The translations under genes were made by a program, and so were the position numbers. From Adiantum capillus-veneris (Eukaryota > Streptophyta > Polypodiopsida > Polypodiales > Pteridaceae), in contig CM043959.1 of NCBI GenBank assembly GCA_014529385.2, positions 10,940,809 to 11,004,808 on the forward strand: a DNA stretch of 64,000 nucleotides. The letters run 5' to 3'. The notes under the pieces were generated by a model. It worked only from the letters and a program-made list of their open reading frames with translations. It searched no databases and had not been told where the DNA came from. Positions 10,906 to 22,640 of this stretch are shown piece by piece (within the stretch, counting starts at the first letter, position 1; each line of letters begins with the position of its first letter).

Positions 10906-11282
10906 CACCCAAAGTTAAGAGCTCATTTGTAGCACCCTGATTACCATGTTTGAGTTCCCAAGCTTGAGGTGATTGTACCCTCGACCAAGAATTTGCACAT
11001 CAATGATCTTACCCACCTACGCGAAGAGGCGAGCCTGCACCAAGTCTCAAACTGCCCATCTATTGGGTGCGGCGCATGTCGACAATTTGTAGATGACTGA
11101 GGTTACCTGGAGACGGTCAGCCCTCAGCGCATAGGCTCGTTTTCTCCTCCGGCAAATGATGAAGTTGAATGGGGACTTCAAGGGGTTGGTCGAGGGGGCT
11201 GCATTAGAGTCCCTCTGTGATGGTTGGGCGGAGTCCCCCATCCGAGTATTGCTGCATGGAAATGGACAGAAAAATGTTGAAG

Positions 11283-11355
11283 GCAGAAGTGAGGGAGAGG
11301 GAGGGAGGGAGGGAGGGAGGGAGGAGGGATGTGGGTGCGGGGGAGAGAGGGGCCA
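11283..11355 (+). repeat. G-rich quadruplex-prone track
   Basis: Repeated GGGA units (several GAGGGAGGGAGGG blocks, then GTGGGTGCGGGGGAG). At least four GGG runs with short loops fit the G-quadruplex consensus on the + strand. Confidence 0.7.
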
Positions 11356-11634
11356 GCGAGCGGTAGAGTGGAGTCACTTGCCGGAATCGGTCAGTTGCCA
11401 TAGATATAGAAGCTGTTCCTGACTCTTCTTTGAAAAGATGAAATTGATCAGGGTGGTGGTAGTATACTGGGGAAAGGGATGAGCTGAAGTAATGGAATAG
11501 TCCTGAGGTTCAACACAGCTTAGGGAGGGTCACCGATCTCTTGGAGGGAGAGCAAAGAGGACGGGGGATCAAAAAGTTTGTAGGTCTTGTTTCACATGAG
11601 CTGTTTTGGCCGTACAGACAAGTTTAAAAGCAAA

Positions 11635-11660
11635 CCCCCCCCCCCCCCCCCCCCCCCCCC
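11635..11660 (+). repeat. Homopolymer C26
   Basis: 26 consecutive C. Confidence 0.9.
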
Positions 11661-13478
11661 ACATTCCCCCTGGTTACTGCTCTCACGCTGCCGTCCCTCC
11701 CTCTTTGAGTATTAATTTCTAGTTTAATTTTGGCTGCAGACAAATAAGCAACTGCGTCAACTAAGACGTCCAGCTGTTGTCCATAGTGCATATGCCACAG
11801 TAATGAAGAAGCTTAACTTTCATGGCTGAATACTTGCATGGTTACTGGAGCAGTTTTGATGGTGTAATTGTCTAGTTGGGGCTCCCTGACAACAGTTTCA
11901 AGTAATAGTGCAAGGAACCGCAAGCTATACTGTGAAGAACAAACTGGATTACTTGATATGGCAGGCCATGCTTATGAGCGACATCAGCAGGTTTGTGTCC
12001 TGCCTTTTGAACAAGTCCGTTTATAAAGGGATTCAAGAATGCATCATTCACAATGTCATATGAAGTCATGCAGGGCAGATTTCAATTTCTGTCACACTTG
12101 TCTCTTTCTGGTGGTCTTTATTATAATGCCGTCTTGCAAGTTTACTTGGAACTCTTTTGAGTCAAATAAAACCTTACCCTTTTTAAGTCACAGCAGAAGG
12201 ATAATTTTTGTACCTTCAATGCAAGCAAGCAACCTCTCTTTATTAAAAGGGTACGGAGTCAATTGGTTCATGTTCTCGTTTCACAATTTTCTTCCTTTCT
12301 TTTATGGACATAGTTATATGTCTCAACGCCTTATCGAATTGGCCCCTTGTTAAACTAACCCCTAAGGGCTGCCAGCTTTTTATGCTTGACATGTTTCATT
12401 TGTAGTACAGGTACGTCGGAGTTCTTGAAAATACTTGGTGGCTAAGATCAATAGCTGCACATCTTGTTTTGGCTTTACTTGTTTTATCTGCAGCTGATTT
12501 CGTTTTCCTACACAATGCCATTCTGGTTGGGGTAAAGTTTGTTTGTTTGAATTTTAGGACACTGCTCTCTTGGGGTCGGTATCGATGGCTAGTTAGAAAG
12601 TTCAAAGTCTTAAGGTGCACTAAATAGTGCGGGGAATGATCCTCCAGGGACCATTCCCTGTAATATGTGCGGTTAACCACATTGTGACCGGTGGAGGCTG
12701 GGACCCATGGTGGGAGCGCATATGACAGGTGAATAGTCCCTGAAGGACCATTCCAGGCCGTCAAGCGATGGCAGTCGGCAAATGGTGGCTGTTGAGAGGG
12801 TTGCCTACAGCAGTTTTTGTTACGGATACTGACGAGGCAGCAATCCATTGGCTGAACTGAGCAGTTCTGCAGAGTATTGGCATGAACATGGAGGGCGTGG
12901 ATATGCTAGCCCCTTACTCTCGACCTTGATGGATACATTACCATTTGCCTGTTAGTTTTGAGTTTAGAAAACTACTGTACATTTGTTCACCTCACATCCT
13001 TCAGTATAATGAGTTCATAAGATACTGGCTCGTGGCACTTGGTGGTGGTTTTGGTTGTAAGGCCTTGGCCCTAAGGGCACATGCTCTTGAATGAAGCCCT
13101 GGCGAACATGGGGAAGTGGATGCACATTGCATGGAGGGATTGCTGCCGGCCCCAGCGTTTGTGGGATGAGTAAATCTGGGAAAAAACATAAACATGGACG
13201 AGCTTTTGTCTATTTATATTTGTGCTTACATGTACAAGCTGAGCGTTGGAAAAGGCATGCGGCAGAGTTTTGGCTTCCAAGCCACCCCGGGTGTGGGGAG
13301 ATGCTCTGTTCAAGTTGGCCTTGAAATACCCAACCCGACCTCAAGATGGCCCACTGCCACTGGTCCCTTAAGACCAGTGTGAAGGTAGGTCTCTACAATC
13401 TCAGATGACCGTTCGGAGCACTCAAAATGCAAAAGTTCAGGGTCATGCTGTAGATGATGTTAAGGTCTTGGGAAAACT

Positions 13479-13760
13479 GGGCGATAGCTCAACTGATAAG
13501 GTGCTTGAATCTACTCTTCAAGGTTGAGGGTTCAAGAGCGCTGGCTCTCGCAATTGATGTTGCAGAGTGCCAGATGGGTGTGGGTGTCAAACAGGCATTG
13601 AAACCAGCACTGGAGGGAGTCGCAAAAAAGAATCATGCAGGTAAAGTAGCTGGGAGGGCTCGTGTGATTGCATTCCTCTATGAAACACATGTCTAGGGGG
13701 TTGTAAATGGAACAGTAATTACAGTAAACGAAGCACACATTTATCAGCAAAACATTGCCA
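13479..13760 (+). repeat. tRNA-derived SINE-like patch
   Basis: Starts GGGCGATAGCTCAACTGATA, which holds a perfect Pol III A box (TAGCTCAACTG, 13485-13495). 44 bp on comes a near B box (GGTTCAAGAGC, 13529-13539) that misses the final consensus C. This is the layout of a tRNA-related SINE head. The body carries a GGGTGTGGGTGTC-like stretch. No clear tail or target duplication was found and it does not fold as an intact tRNA. Confidence 0.35.
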
Positions 13761-16729
13761 GAGAAAAACATGTTCCTGCTTTTTGTGAGGAAAAAGAGTC
13801 TTTGCCCTCGCAGCATGGCAAAACAGTGTGGCAACGTCTGACATTTTTGAAACTTTGCAAACCATTCACTGAGAGTTTTGATGGCAGACAGCTTTTTTGG
13901 TTGCCCTTATTCTCGCTTCAAATAGAGCCTTTTATTGAGAATGTGCTTTGCACAAGCGTAGGTGTGGTGCTTACTAAAAAGTGTACGGCATGTTTGTTTT
14001 TGGTATGTTATCAACTATTCAGAAAGATGTTGAAAATGACAGCCTTGTGTACCGTGAGCAATAGTGTTTTCTTTAAATTTTTTTAACCCTCGAAAAACTT
14101 AATTGGAGTATTACACACCCTTGTGAGGATAAATCTCTTATTTTGAAATTATGACACATGATACCTCAGCCTCCTATTTTGGCATTACTGAGTGATTATA
14201 CTTGGAGCGCTTGAGTTGTAAGAGGAAATTCAAAGTCCAAGCAATCCAAAACTGAGCAAAACCTATGAAGGTGGGGGTCAAAAGAAGTTAGCACAGAAAA
14301 TCAATCCATGTCCCACCATTTATGATGATTTTACCTCCCTAAACAAGTATTAGCAGTCACATTGGTTGCTTATCAATTGAACACAGACATTGTTTTAAGG
14401 TGGGAGTTAAAAGAAGGTACGAGTACGAAAGGATCCATCCCAAAGTTGGTACCAATGTTACTTTGGTGAGTTCCCTTTAATCATCCTCAAGGAGACTTGA
14501 CAAGGTTGACAATTGCATCCAATAAGGGAAAAAAAACACAACCAAAATCGTTTTGCACAAGTCACAATTATTGTTGCAAACTTAGGGGACGTTCTTTAGA
14601 TTATCTAGATCATCAAATAATGTCTTGAGCTATAGTTATTTGCAGGATATTAATTGCTACATCTCTCCACTTTGTGAAATTGATGGCTTTGTAAGTAGGA
14701 AACACCAGTTACATTAGGCTCTATTGTCAAAGTCAATGATGTCCAAGTCCAGAGATACAGAGAGAATGTAGAGAGAGAGAGAGAGAGAGGACCAACTGAC
14801 TTGGCAATGAATTAGATGATTATACGATGGGGCAGAGGTGCCTTTATATAGCAATTTTGGGGACTTTATGTACCCCCCTCAATCCATTGCCCTACCCAAT
14901 ATCTTGTCAAATATGTAAAATAAATACCTAAAAGACACAATACATACTAGGACCACGTTGGACATTGACTTGAGATGCATAAACTTTTAACATCTCTAGG
15001 TTTCAACTTTGCTTCAAATCAGAGTATTAATGGACCCACATTTTGGCAATTTGAAACGATTTGGTCACTTTGCACACAATCTTGTGGTACTATCATTGGT
15101 TATGTTTGGAGGAGTCTACGTTGACTTGGTGCACCGTTACACAAAAATTGGTGGTTTGGTGTCGAAAGAATATCCACATTGGTGATCCAAATAGACATTC
15201 CTCCCCTTGATCATATGAAACTGCTATTGCAGCGAACCTCATTCCGAGCAAACGGTGGTCATAGCAATTTTTAACATACTTATCATTGCACATGACCTGA
15301 TAATCTTGTGGACTTGTTTATTACTTGATTATGAGCATATGGTTCCAATTTGGTGTGCTTTGGTGCATGTACCACTCCCAATGGCCTTTTTTCCACACTA
15401 AATCACATGTGCCGTATTTGCTTCCTAGACCCCCGACGATGATTTTCGTGATGAAAATACATTCTTAAATCTTCATTGATATCCAAGGAACATACTTCTC
15501 CTGTTTAAAGCCACCATGTGTGGTGGAAGATTGTGTAGATAGTTGTAGAGTGCAAGCTCCACAAGTAACCCCCCCCCCCCCCCCCCCCCCCCTCCCCTCT
15601 CTCTCTCTCAAGGTCACAATGCAAGTGAGCTTTTGAAAGGCCTCTTGGTCTATTTGGTCTTTGACTTCTCGGCTCATACAGTTTTCCAACTCACCTATTA
15701 GTCGTACCAATTCCTATAGTGCGCAAAAGACTCAAAAATCATTTAATTTGGATATTGTCTCACATATTTACCTCATATTTTGCAAGTGGAGGTCTTTGTG
15801 GCTAACATAGGCTTTTCATCAAGGTGTTTTTTATTCCACAAGATTTTTACCACCTATTTGCCTTATGGTCAGGATCCACTTAGGATGCTCAAATTTTTGA
15901 TGCGACTCTAATAGCCATTTATCATTTATTTATTAAGAAAATTAGATAAAACCAAAAGAAGAGTTACAAACCCATACCAAAAATGTACAGACTAATACAA
16001 AATCAATACATAATTGTATTTTTGGTGGATTGCTCCTTTTTGATGTTTTTCATGCTAAAATATAACAAAATCCAAGTGAAATTAGCATTATTTACATACT
16101 TACACACCTAGGGGTTTATATATTTTGTTTGTCCAAACAGGTTGCACATCTAAATCTCTTGATCTAACTTGTGTTCATATTTAGAATGCCGCTCCTCCTG
16201 TTAGTCAAAGTCCTCCTAGAAGAGAGTATGCTATCAAGGTAGTACTGTGCATGGGTCAAAACATTGTGTCTATCCGTAGCCTTGATTGGCTCTACCATTG
16301 AAGTCAATGCACTTGAAAAGAAACATGTTGTGCAAGAGGAGCGTCTTGAGATAACCGCCCAAGAGATTTTGATGAGGAAGCTTCTTGTTGAAGTTTGTTG
16401 GTTCTTAAAGAGTAGTTTTTGCAATTGTATTGCTCTTGATTTAATTTGTTGTTGATGATGTGGCTTAAAGCTTGGTCTAGCTTTGATTGTTGTTGAATCT
16501 TGAAGTTTTGTTGTTTCTATTGGTGGTTGCTACTCCTCTCGTCCCGTCACCATATTGGTCTTTTGTGGAGATGGTTCCTTCTTTGGTTGAGGTTGCTATT
16601 GAATTTTAGAGTTTTTGGTGCGGTTCCCTGCATGCTTGTTTTGTTTTGCTGAAGGGTTATTAGAAATAGTTGCTTGTAAGAGTAATCACAAGTAAAAAAA
16701 AGAGATTGTTGGAGATCCTTGCGGAGTCC
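13761..16729. other. Unassigned region
   Basis: AT-rich, no recognisable coding motif on either strand. Contains a (GA)n run at about 14771-14789 and C24 at 15569-15592 followed by a short CT tract. Confidence 0.5.
15569..15592 (+). repeat. Homopolymer C24
   Basis: 24 consecutive C, followed by TCCCC and a (CT)n stretch. Confidence 0.9.
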
Positions 16730-17110
16730 ATATTGTGAGAGTGTTGTTATCCCAATCTTGAATTGCTTTGTATGTTCTAATCCATGGTGTTCCTAGTATC
16801 ACCTCTTTTCCAAGCTTTGCATTTGATAGCATATAAAACAAATTCGGTCAAGTTATCCCATCTACCTAGAATTTTGGGCAAGAATGTATTGGCAGTCCTT
16901 AAATCCTTGTAAAACGGCTCCATCATTTTTGTTTGTCATCCCATAATAAACTGTATAATTGATGACATTGACTCTAGCACTCGTATCCACATAAGAGATC
17001 TGTCCATCGAATAAGCCTACATTTATTCTTATGTCCATTCCCTCAAGAAATTCATATGTTGATTGTATTTTGTTGATATCTATAGTGGGTTGAATTTCTT
17101 TGTATCGAGT
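16730..17110 (-). pseudogene. Retropepsin-like segment downstream of integrase
   Basis: Minus-strand translation gives an open stretch with ISYVDTSARVNVINYTVY, then, after a stop and frame change near 16862, KEVILGTPWIRTYKAIQDW. A DTSA active-site box followed about 60 residues later by ILGTPW is the layout of gypsy aspartic proteases, with Ser in place of the catalytic Gly. It follows the integrase end by only about 40-100 bp on the same strand, the reverse of normal gypsy order. It could belong to a second, tandem element. Confidence 0.55.
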
Positions 17111-17149
17111 GCTTTAGGCCTTTGAATTTAAGATGAGCTTCTTCAATCA

Positions 17150-18120
17150 CTTCCTACTTTCATTCTCTAAATCTATTCAACATTTCATTTGTTAGGGACA
17201 TATGATATTTACATACTTGACATCCACTAATCCAATTGTCCATTATTCATCCATCCAAAGGGGCAAGCTTGACAACTTTACATGGTAAGACAAATTTTAT
17301 CACAAAAGATCCATTTCCTTTCTTTTTCGCTTAAGGGAGTACACCAACTAGGTTCCCTTTCTCGAACTATTTTGTTATCAAAAGTAAGAGGCAAAAAATT
17401 GTTTTTGCTTTTATTTTTATGAATAGATGAGAGCAATGACATCAAGATTTTTCTCATTTATTTTCTTGAGTTCTTCAAGTCATGCTATTTTAAAGTAGGC
17501 AATAAAATTTCCATGGCTAGTGTACTATCAAGTTCGTAAAATAAATTGAATGGAGTAGCGTTCAAGACAATTTTGTATGCCACTTGATATGCCCATAATG
17601 CAGATTGCAACTACATTTTCCAATTTGTTCTTTTGGAACTGGCAATCTTTGTGAGGACAAAGCTTAAAACCGTGTTAATGTGTTCAACTTGGCTCTTTGC
17701 TTGTCAGTGATAGGGTGCATATTGTTATAAATGATCATGAACTCATTTAGTAAGTATTCAAGCACTTCATTCAAAAAATGTGTTTCCCTATTGTTGACTC
17801 TCTCTGTCGCTAAGCCATACTTGTGGATACATACTCGTACAAGAGCAAAGCTATAGTCCTAGCATCATTTTTTTAGTAGTGGCTTTTTCTTTACTGCACT
17901 TTGTTAGATAATTTGTGGCTACAATGATATATTGAGCTTGAACTCTATATGTCCGAGGTTGTGTGGGTCCCACAAAGTCTATGTCCCATTTGGAAAAAGT
18001 TTGTGCTTCCATCATCGTTATCCATGGCATGCTATCCATTCTCTACATTAGTTTTGCTCTTTGGCATATATGACATATTTTAACATACTCTTTCGTAGTG
18101 AAGAATAGAGTTGGCCACTA
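17150..18120 (-). pseudogene. Ty3/gypsy integrase fragment
   Basis: From 18120 leftwards: MDSMPWITMMEAQTFSKWDI with DFVGP (first catalytic Asp), QYIIVATNYLTKCSKEKAT, a Q-x-K-S-Q-V-E stretch (Glu), TNWKMQLQSALWAYQVAYK, and a C-terminal GNGSFVIKF-like and KLAPLDG segment. The second Asp (SDRESQ) is blurred by frame changes. The frame is broken many times. A close relative of its C-terminal part lies at 31211-32060, so the two are copies of one gypsy family distinct from A/B. Confidence 0.75.
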
Positions 18121-18337
18121 GGTTCTAGCCATCATGATTGATGTTACATTCGTATCTAGCTAAAAAATAAGCTCCTCCTAATCCCGTTGCACTTGGTTGC
18201 ATTTATTCAAACGAACAATGATTTAAAAAAGAAATTAAATGATAAGCGTGTGTTTTTGAATAGCATGTGAGAATGATTAAATTATTTTTTTATCGATAAA
18301 AAAGATGGAGGTGTATAGCCACAAAAAACTACCGTTT

Positions 18338-18340
<3 letters not shown>

Positions 18341-18436
<96 letters not shown>

Positions 18437-18475
18437 ATCGATCGATATCCCTCTATCTCTAGCCACTTACACATA

Positions 18476-18527
<52 letters not shown>
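18341..18527 (+). repeat. (CT)21(CA)26 ... (TC)n microsatellites
   Basis: (CT)n 18341-18383 passes directly into (CA)n to 18434. A second (TC)n occupies 18481-18527 after a 46-bp unique spacer. Confidence 0.95.
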
Positions 18528-18531
<4 letters not shown>

Positions 18532-19662
18532 AGCTTACAAAAATTCCCTCTCTCTCCTCTCTCAAGATTGTAGGCATTCTCTCTAATTAGCAACACACTC
18601 TCTTCAGCTTGTAGTCACACTCTCTCTAACTACACGCAGGTGATTAGTTACATTTTAAGCTATAGAAATATAATTTTTAAAAATATTTTCAATTTCTATG
18701 TACTTGTGTGCTTGTTTGACGTGTCTTTGATGTGCTCTACTTGCATATGGGGTGTGTAGAGTAGATAGACACTACTTGCAAGGTTTGATTCACCAATTGG
18801 TGTATCCTAACCCAAAGATAGTTTAGGGGGTCGGGGTTTAGATATACTTTGGGTTGTTCTGATTCCATATAGTCTCTTAGTTAAGGCATTGCATAGAGAT
18901 TCCGCCTTTTAACGATTTTTGTGAAATTGTTTCGACATACTTCCATAGTAATTTAGGGGAAAAAAATAGATAGCACACATTCTATTCGACTTACTGATCC
19001 TACTTGAGGTGCTGCTCTAGGAGACCATAGATAGCATGTATGTTGTTTGATTCGCCCGTGGCATTTCTTGCTTTGTGCAATGCTTTTTAAGGTTAGCATA
19101 GCTCCAAAATACTGTGAGCTATCAGATTACATGCTTCTCTCTGCATTTTGATCCTTGGCATAGCCTTGTTATTCCCTTTCTCTTACAATGGGGCTAAAAA
19201 TCGTTGCACTTGATCTTGGTAGTGGCTTAGGAATTTACAATGGGAAAAATTACATGCAATATATCGTTGTTTTATTTTTTGTGTTTTCTTGGTTTATGCT
19301 CGTAGTGACTTGCTTTCGATGTAAAATTTTTTGACATTCGGATCTGCAGTTACATCCTTGCTCTTACAATGGGGATAAAAACCCTTGTGTTTGATCTTGG
19401 AAGTGGATGAGGTACTCATAATGCAAAGAGTACATGCAGTATCATTGTTTTACTTGTTTGTTTGGTTTATGGTTGTGTTTAGGATAAGACTTTGACCATT
19501 TTGTGTTTGCTTGATCGGGATGTATGCTCACAATGTATCGCATTAGCTTGTAAGTTGTCATCATGTGAATGAAAAAGATTTTGAAACAATCTATTGCCTA
19601 CTTTTCCTAGATTTATGATTGTGTCAATGTTGCACATTTGATCTAAGTACTCACCATACATC
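18528..19662. other. Unassigned, with a diverged 181-bp direct duplication
   Basis: A segment centred on CTCTTACAATGGGG (19180-19193) recurs 181 bp later (19361-19374), with similarity over about 100 bp each (19172-19290 and 19353-19471). No coding motif seen. Confidence 0.5.
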
Positions 19663-20170
19663 ATGGCCGACAAGGTCACAAAACTAGATCGTCAATTTAT
19701 AGAGGAGTTAATATACTTGCTTCTTCATTCTGCTCAAAGGATAATCTCTAGAGCTTGTTCGAGGCTTCAACATTCAAGACCCTTTGTTGATACCTTATGC
19801 GAGGATGCATACAATGCTTTGGTTCAAAGAAATGGAAAAGCATTTAGCGGCAAAGAGATTCTGACCAACAAGAAGCTAGAAAATAAGGTCTCACAAATTT
19901 TTGGCCAAATAGTGAAGGTTGCAGAGTCTCTTGGTCCTACAACAAAGACTTGGCAAGCTTTATGGATTGCATAAAGCCACTAGAGAGTCTCTATGGTGGC
20001 AACTAGAAGAAGAAGGAAAACATCCACGCATTGATGATGAGATTCATGCTAGTGGGAGAGGCCCAAGCATCAGTGGTGGGACACTAGTAGCCCCATTTCC
20101 ACCAAATGTAGATAGCCTTGTGTCCCATGTGCTTCGTATCTTGCACCATGCCTACATTGAGTATTGCTAG
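19663..20170 (+). CDS. Unrecognised ORF, probably one protein with a frameshift
   Basis: Frame 19663-19974 (MADKVTKLDRQFIEELIYLL...) has a plausible helical, charged composition with Cys and Trp. It ends in ALWIA, and the +1 frame continues as HKATRESLWWQLEEEGKHP to 20170. I know no family for it. It lies divergently 0.7 kb from the hAT transposase and could be a second hAT-encoded protein or a captured gene fragment. It is listed because residue use looks protein-like across two joined frames, which is weak evidence. Confidence 0.3.
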
Positions 20171-20849
20171 CTACAAATGTTGGCAAAGGAAGATTTGGCA
20201 TCATTGTTAAAGTCAAGGTGCTTGAAAACCGATTTACAAATGATGTCTATGAAGCAAAGACTGTAAAAGGGCACTCAAATGATTAGCTTAGCCTATGGCC
20301 TACTGTGAGGGAAATATTGTGCTTGTCACACATGCAAGCATCATTTCACTCATAGTAGGAATTTTCCCCCACCCCTCACACCCACCTCTTCTAGTTTTTC
20401 ACTTTTGGAATGGAGGCGCCCTTGACGGCGGCGGCTAGCTAGAAAGATTACAAAAGGAGAGAAATAACCTTCAATATAGCAAGGTCTTGAAAGATATCAA
20501 GGGAACTATTGAGCTGGTCAAGTCCAATGTTTGGAGCATTGTCCATGCAAACAGTTGCACCCACAATGACATTCATGGAAGTAGCATCATGCTCCACTTG
20601 GGATAGCATGTCATTTACGTGGGCTTTTGCGATGGGGGAAAATCTACACTCTATCCCAATGAGAAAAGGTTTCTTGCTTTGCAAAACCTATAGCCATCCA
20701 CACATGATGAGTGGACAAATAGGTATTGGTGAATTGCACCTGAATGCATATTTACAAACCCATTAGTTTATACCAAATCTCACAACATATATACACTAGT
20801 AGAGTATATATTGGAGTTGCTGAAGTACCTTCCCAAGGATGAAAACACC
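20171..20849. other. Unassigned, possible decayed hAT C-terminus
   Basis: A 78-codon minus-strand frame at 20448-20684 sits where the hAT dimerisation region would follow, but no diagnostic motif of that region is visible. No terminal inverted repeat was found. Confidence 0.35.
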
Positions 20850-22640
20850 AATGCTCTCTAGTGGGTGTCAAAGTACAAGCAACGCCTCATTTTGGCTCTG
20901 GGTAAAATTATTGTAAACTGAAAAAATGCACACACACTCTTGTCAAGCTTGGATGCACATTCATTGGAAAGCCTCTTTACCCCTGTCACTTGAGAGCAAC
21001 TGTTTACATACCTTTTTGAAGTCTTCCATGACCTCTTTGTTAGAGCCCTGACCATGTAGTTGGAATTTGTGGCCTAAAAAAAATGCCGCTCTATGAAAAC
21101 ATGTATGCATTTTGGGCCTAACATCTTTCTATAGCTCTTGCTACTTGCACCTTCTCTCTACCAGTAAAATGCTTAAATCCTTCAGACACCAGCTAGTACA
21201 CCTTGGCAACAATTAGTCCACCTTGCCAACTAGAAATTTGTTAGTGTTGACAATCCTTAGGAGCTCCACATAAGGCTTGATAATGCCACATACCTTCTCT
21301 ATATAGCACCAAAAAATAGGTGATTGGACAAGAGTCTTAGATCTTTGGACAACAACTTGATAATTTAGATAAGTTTGAGAGCCATCCTTCCCATTTTCAA
21401 TTAGCAAATGTCTGTGTCATTGCTACTTCAATAGCTTGCATACCATCCCAAACATAGTATGAAACTGCAAAGTGGGTTTCACAGATTTGCAGGGCCTTGT
21501 TAGGTGACATGGCTTGAGATAGGGCATAAGTGAATTGGTGCTCCTTGATAGATTTTACCACATGGTTGGAATCTAGCAAAACCTGCTTCATAAATGAAAT
21601 TTTTACATTTCTTCTAGGAGAAGACTCGTTGCATGGATAGCACATGGTACTCACTTGAGCCTAGGGTAGCCAACCTACACCCTTGTAGTTGGTGGCATTG
21701 TCGGTCACAACTACTCTAACATTGTGGGACCCCTCTACGCGGTTGATGGCATGCTCATACACCTTTGTTAAAAAGTTCACTGTCCTCCCTTTTAGAGAGG
21801 TATCAGTCGCCTCCAAAAAAATTGAGCTCTTTGGAAAAATCACAATTATGTTGATCAATGGTTTCTTCTCGCAGCTGGTCCACCCATCTAGCGCTATGGT
21901 ACAACCAAACGTTGGCACAAAATCAAGCCCTATTTGCTTGAATATCTCCTCCATGGAATCCTTATCAACATATTTTGTGTGAATTTTGTTATAGTTGGGC
22001 AAGACAAATTATTATTTTTGTAGTGGATATCCAAGCACCCCTAAAAAGGGGATTTCTAATGACGTTGAATGAAATCCCACATGCCATGAAGGCCTTTGCC
22101 TAGTTTAGGTGCAACGTGTGTAGGTCCTTCTTTTGGAAAGATGCCTACAATGTTTGCAAGATGATGGGCTTACTCCCTTCACTTGGGCTCACTTTTGTTG
22201 ATCTTGCAAAACTTGACAAAGGAACCTCCAAACACTACCCTCTTTGCCCTAGCGTACTTATAAGTTGTCGTCTGTAGTGTCCTCACATAGTTCCATCAAG
22301 GCTTGGTTAGATGGTCCATTTGTATCTAGCCGAACCTTGCATGTTATAGGAATCCATCCTTTCTCTTTGCACTACTTTACGTAGCCTACAAAGTGAATCC
22401 AATATCGATAGGTGTTGCTCCATATTTCAACACATTTGTGCCAACACCAAACTAGCCCTCCTGGATGTGAGTTGCACTGCCATTGTAGAAATGGCCACAA
22501 GTGTTGCACCAAAGCTTGGATACAATTTTTCCACAACAAAGGTCTTTCACATATCCCCATTCCTTTCCTTGCACCATATTCTTCGAGCTTTATTACTGCT
22601 TCCTACAATGTTTTTCCATCACTAAAAAGACTCTAACCAA
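20850..22640 (-). pseudogene. hAT-family transposase with BED finger
   Basis: From 22560 leftwards a BED-type finger is seen (LWCNTCGHFYNGSATHIQEG, then a His/Val region). At 21661-22002 lies the DUF659-type core: CTIALDGWTSCEKKPLINII and VRVVVTDNATNYKGVGW, with the catalytic-region Asp residues. 21397-21654 (ETHFAVSYYVWD) and 21213-21407 (FWCYIEKVCGIIKPYVELLR) match the hAT middle. CFHRAAFFLGHKFQL at about 21060-21110 matches the HAAAYFLNPKF box. The protein would cut and paste a hAT DNA transposon. Stops and frame changes break it, and the C-terminal dimerisation box is not seen. Confidence 0.8.

Larger units (their letters stand above)
10906..13478. other. Unassigned region
   Basis: No recognisable protein. 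Holds a G-rich track at 11283-11355 and a C26 run at 11635-11660. A 150-codon minus-strand frame at 12396-12848 has no family motif, and composition alone gives no reason to call it a gene. Confidence 0.5.

Noticed and set aside
12396-12848. 150-codon minus-strand ORF as a gene
   Set aside because: No family motif, no splice structure, and a length that is not rare in 64 kb of moderately GC-rich DNA.
13479-13550. A functional tRNA gene
   Set aside because: The B box deviates from consensus and no cloverleaf with paired acceptor stem can be drawn. A SINE-like origin fits better.
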